A stretch of 64,000 nt of DNA from Klebsiella oxytoca NBRC 105695 (GTDB taxonomy: Bacteria; Pseudomonadota; Gammaproteobacteria; Enterobacterales; Enterobacteriaceae). Under the pieces are notes generated by a model. The model saw nothing but the letters and a program-made list of their open reading frames with translations, ran no database searches and was not told the origin of the DNA. Positions 8,577 to 16,609 of this stretch are shown piece by piece. The stretch covers positions 124,001 through 188,000 of the forward strand of contig NZ_BCZK01000001.1 in assembly GCF_001598695.1 (NCBI RefSeq), written 5' to 3'. Position 1 is the first letter of the stretch; each line of letters starts with the position of its first letter. A program made the position numbers and the translations under genes.

Positions 8577-9033
8577 AATTAAATGGTTAATCGCTATCGT
8601 ATTTATCGGAGTATTAAGCGGTATGACGATAAAATCCTGGCAATACTGGCAGCGCAATCATTTCCAGTGCAGCGGTGAGATGCGGCTATTAAACTCAGGT
8701 TATCAGGGCGATATTTCATTACGCTTCGTATTTGATAGCACCCGTGGGCTGGTGATTGTCCGGGGAGAGATTACGCCGCCGCAGGGTGAATCGTTTACCA
8801 TCAACCAGAACATCTGGTTTAGCTTTACCCGCGACGGCCAGCACTACTTCCTGCGATCGGAAACCGTCTCTGCCAGCATCGGCGAAACCGAGCAGGAGAA
8901 GCATATTAACAACATCCTGCCCAAGTTTTTCCTGCAGCCGCAGGTGCCGTTTTACCTTAATATTCAGCGGCTCAATCAACGAACCCGGCTGCTGTATACC
9001 AGCCGGGCGCCGTCTTTGCTTTGCGAAACCTGA
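8563..9033 (+). CDS. Small membrane/periplasmic protein, YqeJ-like
   Basis: A 156-residue protein with an N-terminal membrane anchor (LIAIVFIGVLSGMTIKSW) and a periplasmic domain. A strong AAGGAGG before ATG 8563 fixes the start, inside the end of the regulator gene. Size, topology and position match E. coli YqeJ, which follows yqeI. By analogy with ToxR/ToxS or TcpP/TcpH pairs it may stabilise or modulate the regulator; this is inference, and I recognise no catalytic motif. Its stop directly abuts the stop of the convergent yegS gene. Confidence 0.65.
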   Translation: MRRREIKWLIAIVFIGVLSGMTIKSWQYWQRNHFQCSGEMRLLNSGYQGDISLRFVFDSTRGLVIVRGEITPPQGESFTINQNIWFSFTRDGQHYFLRSETVSASIGETEQEKHINNILPKFFLQPQVPFYLNIQRLNQRTRLLYTSRAPSLLCET

Positions 9034-9927
9034 TCAACGTAGCAGCGGACAGTCGGGAGGAAGCCGGCAGCGTAGCGCGGCCGGTAAAAGCTCCATGCGG
9101 AAGGTTTTACCGGTCAGCGGTTCGCCGTCGAGGTTAAACGTCATCTCATGAGGGGCGGTTATCTCAAACCACGATGAGACGCCGTCGATGATATTCGGCG
9201 AGGTTTGCGGATTTGCCAGGGTGCTGAACAGCGCAGGGATCAGCTCTTCGCCGGTGAAAATGCGCAGATGCAGCAGGCCGTCGTTGATTAATGCTTCCGG
9301 GCACAGCTGCTGGCCGCCGCCGGCCTGACGCCCGTTGCCGATGCCGATGACCAGCGCATCGCCATGCCAGTGAAAGTTCTCGCCGCGGATTTCGCAGCGG
9401 TCCGGCTTGAGCGTATCCATGCGCATCAGGCCGTGGATCAAATACGAGACGCCGCCGAGCGCGGCCTTGAGTTTCTCCGGGGTTTCGGTCGTAATGCGGG
9501 TGCCGAAACCGCCGGTGGCCATATTAATAAAACCGGTCTTATCGTTAACTCGCGCAATATCTATCGCCACTTCGCGGCCAACGATGGCCAGCTTCAGCGC
9601 GCTGGCCAGATCCTGCGGGATGCCGACGCTGGTGGCGAAGTCGTTCGCCGTGCCCAGCGGCAAAATCCCCAGCGCCATTTTACCGTCGCGCTCGACCAGC
9701 GCCGTCGCCACCTCATTGATGGTGCCATCACCGCCGCCGGCAATCACCGTTTCGACATTCAGCTGCAGAGCTTCATCGACAAAGCGAACGGCATCGCCTT
9801 TTTCCCAGGTGACGCGGACGTGAATATCGATTCCTTCGTCGCGTAACAGTTTAACCGCCTCGCGTAGCTGCGGTTCATTGGCGCCTTTGCCATTCAGAAT
9901 CAGTAAGCTGGCTGGAAACGTGGACAT
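9034..9927 (-). CDS. yegS: Lipid kinase YegS
   Basis: A 297-residue diacylglycerol-kinase-like protein. E. coli YegS is 299 residues and nearly collinear, ending in the same [14 protein letters not shown]. The nucleotide-binding motif GGGDGT is at residues 64-69, with the family [10 protein letters not shown] motif after it. YegS phosphorylates lipids such as phosphatidylglycerol in vitro. The frame extends upstream to 10065, but ATG 9927 matches the E. coli N-terminus ([11 protein letters not shown]), and the longer frame would run through cyaR. AAAGG lies upstream of this ATG. Confidence 0.95.
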   Translation of the reverse strand: MSTFPASLLILNGKGANEPQLREAVKLLRDEGIDIHVRVTWEKGDAVRFVDEALQLNVETVIAGGGDGTINEVATALVERDGKMALGILPLGTANDFATSVGIPQDLASALKLAIVGREVAIDIARVNDKTGFINMATGGFGTRITTETPEKLKAALGGVSYLIHGLMRMDTLKPDRCEIRGENFHWHGDALVIGIGNGRQAGGGQQLCPEALINDGLLHLRIFTGEELIPALFSTLANPQTSPNIIDGVSSWFEITAPHEMTFNLDGEPLTGKTFRMELLPAALRCRLPPDCPLLR

Positions 9928-10000
9928 TATCAGGGGACCTTTATTGCTCAGTAATGCATAAAGTGTACCGCATGAAGAAAGCGAAGGCGGGGGGAGAGAT

Positions 10001-10086
10001 AAAAAATAAGCCCGCGTAAGGGAGATTACGCAGGCTAAGGAGGTGGTTCCTGGTACAGCTAGCATTTATGGGTTATGTTTTTCAGC
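10001..10086 (-). ncRNA. cyaR: CyaR (RyeE) small RNA
   Basis: The minus strand reproduces the E. coli Hfq-dependent sRNA CyaR from its GCTGAAAAACATAACCCAT 5' end at 10086, through the seed region containing CCAGGAACCACCTCC, to the intrinsic terminator. The terminator stem is GCCTGCGTAA with TTACGCGGGC, followed by TTATTTTTT ending near 10001. In E. coli CyaR lies beside yegQ, as here, and represses ompX, luxS and nadE under CRP control. The recalled E. coli RNA has one more A in the CCCATAAAATG stretch, and the terminator stem has compensatory changes (GCGTAA/TTACGC for GTGTAA/TTACAC). Identification is from memory of the sequence, without a database search. Confidence 0.92.
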
Positions 10087-10092
10087 GAAATA

Positions 10093-10136
10093 GATGATAT
10101 CTGCTTTGAACGAAACGGTATGTGATCCGTTTCTAA
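10093..10136 (-). promoter_or_regulatory. cyaR promoter with CRP-like site
   Basis: On the minus strand TTAGA-AACGGA-TCACA (10121-10136) fits a CRP site with one good half (TGTGA read on plus) and one weak half. Its centre lies about 42 bases upstream of the inferred cyaR start at 10086, the class II activator position. A TATCAT -10-like hexamer is at 10094-10099. This agrees with the known cAMP-CRP dependence of cyaR in E. coli. Confidence 0.55.
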
Positions 10137-10170
10137 TATCTTTACATCGTGAAAAAATAACCCAAATTAA

Positions 10171-11532
10171 CTAGTTACTGTGCGGGTTTCGGGTTGTCTG
10201 ACCAGTAAAGTTGCGCATCAGCAGAGCATATTGCAGCACCATATCTTCCGGGACAGGTAACCATACTGTGTGCCCGTCGCCCGGCGCTACCGACACTCGC
10301 TCGCCTTTGCCGTTTTCCATATGTTCGAGAGTAAAGTTGACGTTGCCCTGCGGGGTCATCAGCTCAAGGCTGTCGCCGACGGAAAATTTATTTTTCACCG
10401 CCACCGCCGCTAGCTGGCCGTTGCGCTCGCCGGTAAATTCGCCGACGAACTGCTGGCGTTCGGAAACAGAGTAGCCGTGCTCATAGTTCTGGTAGTCATC
10501 GTGCGTATGGCGACGCAGAAAACCTTCGGTATAGCCGCGATGCGCGAGGTTTTCCAGGGTATCCAGCAGGGAAGTATCGAACGGTTTGCCTGCGGCGGCG
10601 TCGTCAATGGCCTTGCGGTAGACCTGAGCGGTACGGGCACAATAGTAATGTGATTTCGTGCGGCCTTCGATTTTCAGCGAATGAACGCCCATCTGGGTCA
10701 GCCGCTCGACGTGAGCGATAGCGCGCAGATCTTTCGAGTTCATGATATAGGTGCCGTGTTCGTCTTCAAACGCGGTCATGTATTCGCCCGGACGTTTGGC
10801 CTCTTCAATCATAAACACCTGGTCAGTCGGCGCGCCGATGCCCAGCGTCGGCTCGACGTTCTGCACCGGGATCGGTTCGTGCTTATGCACGATATTACCG
10901 ACGTCGTCTTCTTTACCTTCCTGCACGTTGTACTCCCAGCGGCAGGCATTGGTGCAGGTGCCCTGGTTCGGATCGCGTTTGTTGATATAGCCCGAGAGCA
11001 GGCAGCGGCCAGAGTAGGCCATGCACAGCGCGCCGTGAACGAAGATTTCAATTTCCATCTCCGGCACCTGGCTGCGAATTTCGGCGATTTCATCCAGCGA
11101 CAGCTCGCGGGAGAGAATGACGCGGGTCAGCCCCATTTGCTGCCAGAACTTGACTGTCGCCCAGTTCACGGCGTTGGCCTGCACCGACAGATGAATATCC
11201 ATGTCGGGAAAATGTTCGCGCACCAGCATAATTAAGCCCGGATCGGACATGATCAGCGCATCCGGCCCCATTTCCACCACCGGCTTCAGATCGCGAATAA
11301 ACGTTTTCAGCTTGGCGTTATGCGGGGCAATGTTAACCACCACATAGAATTTTTTACCCAACGCGTGGGCTTCGTTAATGCCGAGCTGCAGATTTTCGTG
11401 ATTGAATTCGTTGTTACGCACGCGCAGGGAGTAGCGGGGTTGGCCCGCATAAACGGCATCTGCGCCATAGGCGAAAGCGTAACGCATATTTTTCAGCGTT
11501 CCCGCCGGGGAAAGGAGTTCCGGTTTAAACAT
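10171..11532 (-). CDS. trhP: tRNA U34 prephenate-dependent hydroxylase TrhP (YegQ)
   Basis: A 453-residue U32-family protein, the same length as E. coli YegQ/TrhP, which makes 5-hydroxyuridine at position 34 of certain tRNAs using prephenate. The U32 signature is present around EIEIFVHGALCMAYSGRC, followed by conserved cysteines (CLLSGY, CTNACRW) expected to hold an Fe-S cluster. The start MFKPELLSPAGTLKNMRYAF is the standard family N-terminus. It is transcribed toward cyaR and yegS. A GC-rich hairpin lies in its presumed leader (11563-11581). Confidence 0.95.
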   Translation of the reverse strand: MFKPELLSPAGTLKNMRYAFAYGADAVYAGQPRYSLRVRNNEFNHENLQLGINEAHALGKKFYVVVNIAPHNAKLKTFIRDLKPVVEMGPDALIMSDPGLIMLVREHFPDMDIHLSVQANAVNWATVKFWQQMGLTRVILSRELSLDEIAEIRSQVPEMEIEIFVHGALCMAYSGRCLLSGYINKRDPNQGTCTNACRWEYNVQEGKEDDVGNIVHKHEPIPVQNVEPTLGIGAPTDQVFMIEEAKRPGEYMTAFEDEHGTYIMNSKDLRAIAHVERLTQMGVHSLKIEGRTKSHYYCARTAQVYRKAIDDAAAGKPFDTSLLDTLENLAHRGYTEGFLRRHTHDDYQNYEHGYSVSERQQFVGEFTGERNGQLAAVAVKNKFSVGDSLELMTPQGNVNFTLEHMENGKGERVSVAPGDGHTVWLPVPEDMVLQYALLMRNFTGQTTRNPHSN

Positions 11533-11562
11533 GATTTTCTCGTTCTGATGACAGGTCAGATT

Positions 11563-11606
11563 CGCCGCACCCGGTGCGGCGAGTTGGGGAGTGCCCCCAC
11601 ATTAAG
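11563..11606 (-). terminator. GC-rich hairpins between the DUF4034-like gene and trhP
   Basis: CGCCGCAC-ccg-GTGCGGCG (11563-11581) is a perfect 8-bp hairpin, with a second short GC-rich one beside it (about 11586-11601). No good U-tract follows on the minus strand, so these may be a weak terminator of the upstream operon or structure in the trhP leader. Confidence 0.35.
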
Positions 11607-11647
11607 GGCGGGCATTGTAGCGCTGTGGGGCAGGGGAGTAAACCACC

Positions 11648-13759
11648 TTACACCATGGAGTTGACCTGCCCCGGCAGCTCGGAATCCGGGATACGTGAGG
11701 TGTACCAGGCAAAGCGCCAGCGTTTCCAGAAAGAATCGAAATGGAGAGCATCCAGATCCATGAATAATTCATGTTCAGGGTACAAGGTGATGAAAAAATG
11801 CGTCCAGCGCGCGCTCTGTTTCATATTATAAAGCGCTTTATCCCGTTTGTTACCGTACAGCTGCGACAGCGCCACCATGGCCTCCGGCGAACCTTTATTT
11901 GCCGCTTCCTGCACCTGTTGCAAATGTGAGTGCGCCAGCGCTAAATCTTTTACGCCGGCGATATTAAGCAGAAAGAGTTCCCAGGCCCGCTTATCGCCAT
12001 AGCGGGAGGCCAGATAGAGATTATCGAGAAGGTTTTTTTCGTAAGCGGCGCGCTTTTCCGCCGGCGGAGCCTGGTTGATCAGACGTTCGCTGCAGTTGGC
12101 CATGCGGAAATGGATCTCCTGCAGATCCTGTTCATAGCCGTCATCGCCGCCGTTGGCGATCAAGCGATATTTATTATCTGCGTCGCGCTGCGCGACGTGC
12201 TGGCGTAAAATCTCGGCCGCTTGCTGGCAGTAACCGAAGGCGATGGCGGGATCGTACGGCAACAAGCCTCCGTTATCTCTGGCATGAGATTCCACCCCGA
12301 GCTGATTAAGCGCGCTGGGGATGTTTCTCCGGGCGCCAAGGTGGGCCAGAGGCAGGAGATATTCGGGGTAACCGAGCCAGCGAAAATCTTTTATCGCCGC
12401 CCGCCAGTTATGGTCGTATTCAATGTCGGCGACGCTATCGAGCCAGACGGCGCCCTGCGCTTTATCTTTTTCAAAGCCAAATAACCCCGCGTACTGGAAG
12501 TAGCCGCGATAGATTTTCGGCACGCCGTATTCGGTTTGTTGCGCATTCTGGCAGATGAAATTGTAAATCTACTCGCTGTCCGGGAAATCGCGCAGCGCAA
12601 ACTTTAACGCCCACGCGGTGTAGTAATTGTTGAGCTTCACTTTTTCCATGACCGAACGCTGCAGGGTGAGCCAGAGCGCGTCTTTATCGTCTAAATCGCT
12701 ATAGCAGAGCAGCAGCTACTCCAGCGCATGGTGGCGAGACTGCGCCATGTGCGCCCGCCGGGCAATCTCTTCGGCTTTGGCGATAATATGCTCCCGCTCG
12801 GTCGGTGAATCCACTTCATTGATACGCAGATCGCGATGGTCATCCCACCAGATTAAAAGTTCCAGATGCTCCCGCTCGGCGGCGGTAAGATGATCGCATA
12901 CCGTTGAAGCCAGAAATTCGCGGATCTCCTGATGCGATCCTCCCCAGCGCGGCATACGAAACGGAATATACTCATCCAGCGCGTAAAATGCCGTCGGGAA
13001 AATCGCCAGACAAACGGCGAGCCAGTAGCGTTGCCCGGCGTCGCCATCGCACGCAGGCAGTACCTGCGGACGAGGCAGATCCGGGCATACCGCGTCGGCA
13101 AACGACAGGCCGGAATGGGCCATCAGCGCCTCCACTTCCTGCGGTGAGCGGCGGTGATACTCAACCAGTTCCTGCATCAGCGGTCGTCCTGCAACCTCAG
13201 CGCCGGCAAGGAACTCAGCCAGCCAGTCGGGCTGGCCGAAGACCTTAGAGTTAGTGCTGGTCAGGGACGCCGCCATCCACTGGCGTGGTTCGAGGTCGAT
13301 GGCGTAGAGAGCGGCAATGACCATCCGCTCATTGCAGGCGCTGGCGCAGATCCACATGGCGCGGGTGGTATCCTGCGCCCAGCCGTAGCTGCGATAGAGC
13401 CACGCGCGGTGGTTCCAGTACTGGGCCTCAGCAAGCCAGGCATAGCTGGAGCGCGGGCGGGCGCGCTGCCAGTTTTTGATCGGCGCTAACCCAGCAGGCC
13501 CGGCCTCGACCAGCGCATCCATATCGTAAAAATGGTTGCACATCTGCGTCCAGGCGAGGAAGTAACGTTTTTCCGCCTCGCGGCTGGTCAGGCTTTCCGC
13601 CAGCGCCCGGCTATAGCGCGCCTCGAGCTCGTTATAACATCCTTCGCGCAACAGGCCGGGAAGATCCGCGATAGACCACTCGCGCTGTCCGTCATTGAGG
13701 GGATTTTTACGGTTGCACATCTCAAACATGGCGGTGAGCAGTGGGTCATCCTTTTCCAT
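11648..13759 (-). pseudogene. DUF4034/Sel1-like protein gene broken by two in-frame amber codons
   Basis: One continuous minus-strand frame runs from ATG 13759 (GGAG 5 bases upstream) to the stop at 11648, 703 codons before the stop. It is interrupted by TAG at 12718-12716 and TAG at 12571-12569. The sequence between and after them is clearly still protein-like and in frame: the 48 codons between the ambers read ...ALWLTLQRSVMEKVKLNN..., and the third part carries the Sel1-like stretch AANKGSPEAMVALSQLYGN. The first part (347 residues) has the pattern of DUF4034 proteins (NELEARYSRALAES, then W..ARP.SSYAWLAEA). Both stops follow GAG and would each be CAG (Gln) with one base change. Either the gene is newly dead, the 347-residue N-terminal part is used alone, or amber codons are read through. 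Confidence 0.75.
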
Positions 13760-13770
13760 AAACACTCCTT

Positions 13771-14487
13771 TTAAACCGGGTCGAAAATTTTGAAGTCATT
13801 CCACGGCAGCGTTTTCCAGCGGCTGAAGGAGGCTTTCAGATAACAGGCCACCTCCTGCACATCGCGTCCGGCAACCGCCGTTGGCGTATCCATTAACGCC
13901 AGCCGTACCCGGCGGGCGCGGACGTAGGCGGTGGCGTAATCTTCCCACGAAGCAAAACAATCCTGCGCCCGCTGGGCGTTTAACAGGAGAACCAGCCAGG
14001 CCTGATTTTCGTCGCACCAGCCGAGCCCGGCGATACAGCGCGTCAGAAAGGCGGTGCGCATGCAGTCGAACGCCAGCGCGTCGCGAACCCGGCCCTGGGC
14101 CGCCAGGTGGTGGTAAAACGTGCGCGGCGAGTTGCCCATGCCCGCCGGCCAGCAGCGCAGGATCTCGGCGATCTGCTGGCGTAACGCCGCGCCGTCGAGG
14201 TGCTGATGCAAGCCCAGTTCTTTTTTTACCTGCTGCGTCAGGTGGCGGCGCTGGTCATCATCAAGTTTCAACGCCAGCTGTACGCCTTTTGTCGGCAGGC
14301 CATTGCGGTGCGAGAGGAGATCGGCTAACGCCAGCGCCCACTGGCGTCTTCGGCTATCGCGGCGCAGATCGTTAAGACGGTCCTTTTCTTTTTCCTCGGC
14401 GATGCGGGCGGCAACCAGCTGTTTATTCTTTTTTTTGGCGCGTAAGCGCAGGTAATAAGCGGTGGTAAACAAGGCTATCAGCAGCAT
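13771..14487 (-). CDS. DUF1266-like membrane-anchored protein
   Basis: A 238-residue protein with an N-terminal membrane helix (MLLIALFTTAYYLRL) followed by a strongly basic and acidic stretch (RAKKKNKQ...EEKEKDRL) likely to be cytoplasmic. The C-terminal half resembles DUF1266 (AGLGWCDENQAWLVLLLNAQRAQDCFASWEDYATAYVRARR in outline), a domain found in E. coli YbeR and YbeU, whose neighbours also include Sel1-repeat proteins. ATG 14487 overlaps the stop of the upstream gene by one base (TGATG), showing translational coupling. The function is unknown. The DUF4034/Sel1-like gene starts 11 bases after its stop. Confidence 0.7.
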   Translation of the reverse strand: MLLIALFTTAYYLRLRAKKKNKQLVAARIAEEKEKDRLNDLRRDSRRRQWALALADLLSHRNGLPTKGVQLALKLDDDQRRHLTQQVKKELGLHQHLDGAALRQQIAEILRCWPAGMGNSPRTFYHHLAAQGRVRDALAFDCMRTAFLTRCIAGLGWCDENQAWLVLLLNAQRAQDCFASWEDYATAYVRARRVRLALMDTPTAVAGRDVQEVACYLKASFSRWKTLPWNDFKIFDPV

Positions 14488-15686
14488 CAAGGACTCTCTC
14501 CGGTGTGGGGTCGGTAGCGCGTGGTTTGTAGCGTCAGGCTCTCAATTTCAAAAGGCTGGCTGCAGGTGTTTTTCCCGGCAAGCGTAGGGTGCCATTCATG
14601 CTGTGGGAACAGCATTTCCGCCGCGGTCGCCACGTTGGGATCGATCGTCCGAAGATAGCGCAATGCCTCCGGAGCGCTGTGCAGAAGCAGCCACTGTAGC
14701 GCCACCGGTGGGTGAGGGAAGTGCGTCATTAAATGAAAATTGTTATGCAGAACGTTGAGTAAAAAATCAAAATCAACCACATCGGTGATAAATTTCCAGC
14801 CAGCAAATTGCGGCGTCGCTTCATAGACGATCCCCATACCTTCACAATCGGCGTGGCGCTCGGGACGTGGTTGCAGATAATGTAATAAAGCCAAAACGTC
14901 GGCGGCATATTTTTTAACAGGATGCTGGTTCTGCTTACCTTTAATTTGATCGATACTCATGCTGTCATTATTTATCCTCAGGCTCAGGGTGACGTGGGGA
15001 ATATTATTTTCGTCGCGCAGGCTCAGAAGGCGAAATGCGCCTTGTTCAATTTGCCGGGCGTAGTACTCGCCGTAGCCGCCGGAGAGTGACCCTTTATCCT
15101 CGAACTGGCCGACGCAGTGCTGCATATGCCAGGATTCATAGGCCATTTCACTACGCAAGGCCGGGCTGGCGGCATCGAAGGCGACCCACTGCCCAGCAGT
15201 GACCTTCATCAGCGGCTTAATGGCGTCGTCGCTGGAGGGGTACCAGCCTCGTTCGCGCAGGCGCTGCATTTTCTGGTGCTCGGCCTCGCGCATGTCCAGG
15301 ACGGTGAAACAGTTAATGCGCTGAAGTTTGCTTTCCAGCCGCGTGCCTTCCAGCCGCAACAGGAACTCCAGTAACTCCCTTTCCGTCGCCAGCAGCTGCG
15401 GATGCTGTGGATTAAGATAGTAAAAGGCGCCGCCGCCGCCCAGCCCGGATATCAACCACGCGGGGATCGCCTTCTCCGCGCCAAAGTAAACCGCATAATC
15501 GGCGGCGGAGCGTACGGGGTAAACGTGGGGAAAATTACCGATAGCCCAGCGAAAAAAATGGTTGCTTAGCCAGCGTTGAATACTACTACCGTCGTCACGC
15601 TGTTCGCTGCGAGAAATAATGGCCGATTTTACATCAGGGGCGTTAATTATATTTCGTGGACTATATTTTCTATGAATATTACTCAT
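14487..15686 (-). CDS. PcfJ-domain protein
   Basis: A 399-residue protein first in a three-gene minus-strand operon. Its centre has the PcfJ-like pattern: MQHCVGQFEDKG, a following tyrosine-rich patch, LLSLRDENNIPHVTL, and QIKGKQNQHPVKKY. PcfJ domains are known from conjugative elements and accessory bacterial proteins; their biochemical role is not established. ATG 15686 is preferred to the longer frame because AAGGA lies 5 bases upstream. No membrane segment is apparent. The operon occupies the interval between baeR and trhP, where E. coli has yegP, so it is accessory DNA. Confidence 0.65.
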   Translation of the reverse strand: MSNIHRKYSPRNIINAPDVKSAIISRSEQRDDGSSIQRWLSNHFFRWAIGNFPHVYPVRSAADYAVYFGAEKAIPAWLISGLGGGGAFYYLNPQHPQLLATERELLEFLLRLEGTRLESKLQRINCFTVLDMREAEHQKMQRLRERGWYPSSDDAIKPLMKVTAGQWVAFDAASPALRSEMAYESWHMQHCVGQFEDKGSLSGGYGEYYARQIEQGAFRLLSLRDENNIPHVTLSLRINNDSMSIDQIKGKQNQHPVKKYAADVLALLHYLQPRPERHADCEGMGIVYEATPQFAGWKFITDVVDFDFLLNVLHNNFHLMTHFPHPPVALQWLLLHSAPEALRYLRTIDPNVATAAEMLFPQHEWHPTLAGKNTCSQPFEIESLTLQTTRYRPHTGESP

Positions 15687-15847
15687 GGCATTCCTTGCGC
15701 AGTTGAATATATAGAGAATATCCGCCTGCAATATATCATGCCGGTGACGTATTTCTTATTTTTGCCGGTATTCTCAGATTATGACCCGAAGGGCGCAGTT
15801 TTTTTCCAGAAGCGCCGCAGAGGGGCTTATTTGGGGGAGCGGATAAC

Positions 15848-15882
15848 AGAAAATGCCAGCCCCGGCGCTGAGCCGGGGCTGG
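15848..15882 (-). terminator. Terminator downstream of baeR
   Basis: A perfect 9-bp stem, AGCCCCGGC and GCCGGGGCT (15858-15880) with a 5-base loop, is followed on the minus strand by GGCATTTTCTGTT. It is placed directly after the baeR stop and should end the mdtABCD-baeSR transcript. Confidence 0.75.
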
Positions 15883-15886
15883 GCGG

Positions 15887-16609
15887 TTACGCCAGGCGGC
15901 AGGCGTCGGCTTCCCAGCGATATCCAACGCCGTAAACGGCGCGGATAAACGACTGCTCGGCGTCCAGCGATTCCAGCTTGCGGCGCAGGTTTTTGATATG
16001 GCTGTCAATAGTGCGATCGGTGACCACGCGGTAATCGTCGTACAGATGATTGAGCAGCTGTTCACGGGAGAAGACTTTACCCGGCTCCTGAGAGAGGGTC
16101 TTCAGCAGCCGGAACTCGGCGGGCGTGAGGTCCAGCAGCTTGTTGCGCCAGGAAGCCTGGAAGCGGCCCTCGTCGACAATCAGCGGGCTTTCGGCATCCA
16201 GCGCCTGCAGATCGCGCTGCGGCTTGCAGCGGCGAAGAATGGTCTTCACGCGGGCCACCACTTCACGCGGGCTATAGGGCTTACAGATATAGTCATCGGC
16301 GCCGATTTCTAACCCCAGCAGGCGGTCGATCTCCTCGATTTTGGCGGTTACCATCACCACCGGAACCTCAGAGAAACGGCGGATTTCCCGGCACAGAGTG
16401 AGTCCGTCGGTACCGGGCAGCATCAGATCCAGCAGGATCAGATGCGGCGGCGTCTGGCGAACGTACGGTAGAACCCGATCGCCGTGATTGATCAGCGTCG
16501 GCGCATAACCCGCCGCCTGAAGATAATCGATCAGCAATTGGCCCAGTTTGGGCTCATCTTCCACGATAAGAATGCGCGGCGTGTTTTCATCAACAGGTAA
16601 TTCAGTCAT
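15887..16609 (-). CDS. baeR: Envelope-stress response regulator BaeR
   Basis: A 240-residue OmpR-family response regulator nearly identical in outline to E. coli BaeR, from [20 protein letters not shown] through the receiver phospho-acceptor D61 ([10 protein letters not shown]) to the winged-helix domain ([19 protein letters not shown]). It activates mdtABCD and other envelope-stress genes when phosphorylated by BaeS. The start overlaps the baeS stop by four bases, so the two-component pair is translationally coupled at the end of the efflux operon. Confidence 0.97.
   Translation of the reverse strand: MTELPVDENTPRILIVEDEPKLGQLLIDYLQAAGYAPTLINHGDRVLPYVRQTPPHLILLDLMLPGTDGLTLCREIRRFSEVPVVMVTAKIEEIDRLLGLEIGADDYICKPYSPREVVARVKTILRRCKPQRDLQALDAESPLIVDEGRFQASWRNKLLDLTPAEFRLLKTLSQEPGKVFSREQLLNHLYDDYRVVTDRTIDSHIKNLRRKLESLDAEQSFIRAVYGVGYRWEADACRLA

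Noticed and set aside
12391-12600. Alternative minus-strand frame across the second amber codon
   Set aside because: It is Ser/Arg-rich and out of frame with the protein-like sequence on both sides, so it is a shadow and not a bridging frame that would rescue the gene.
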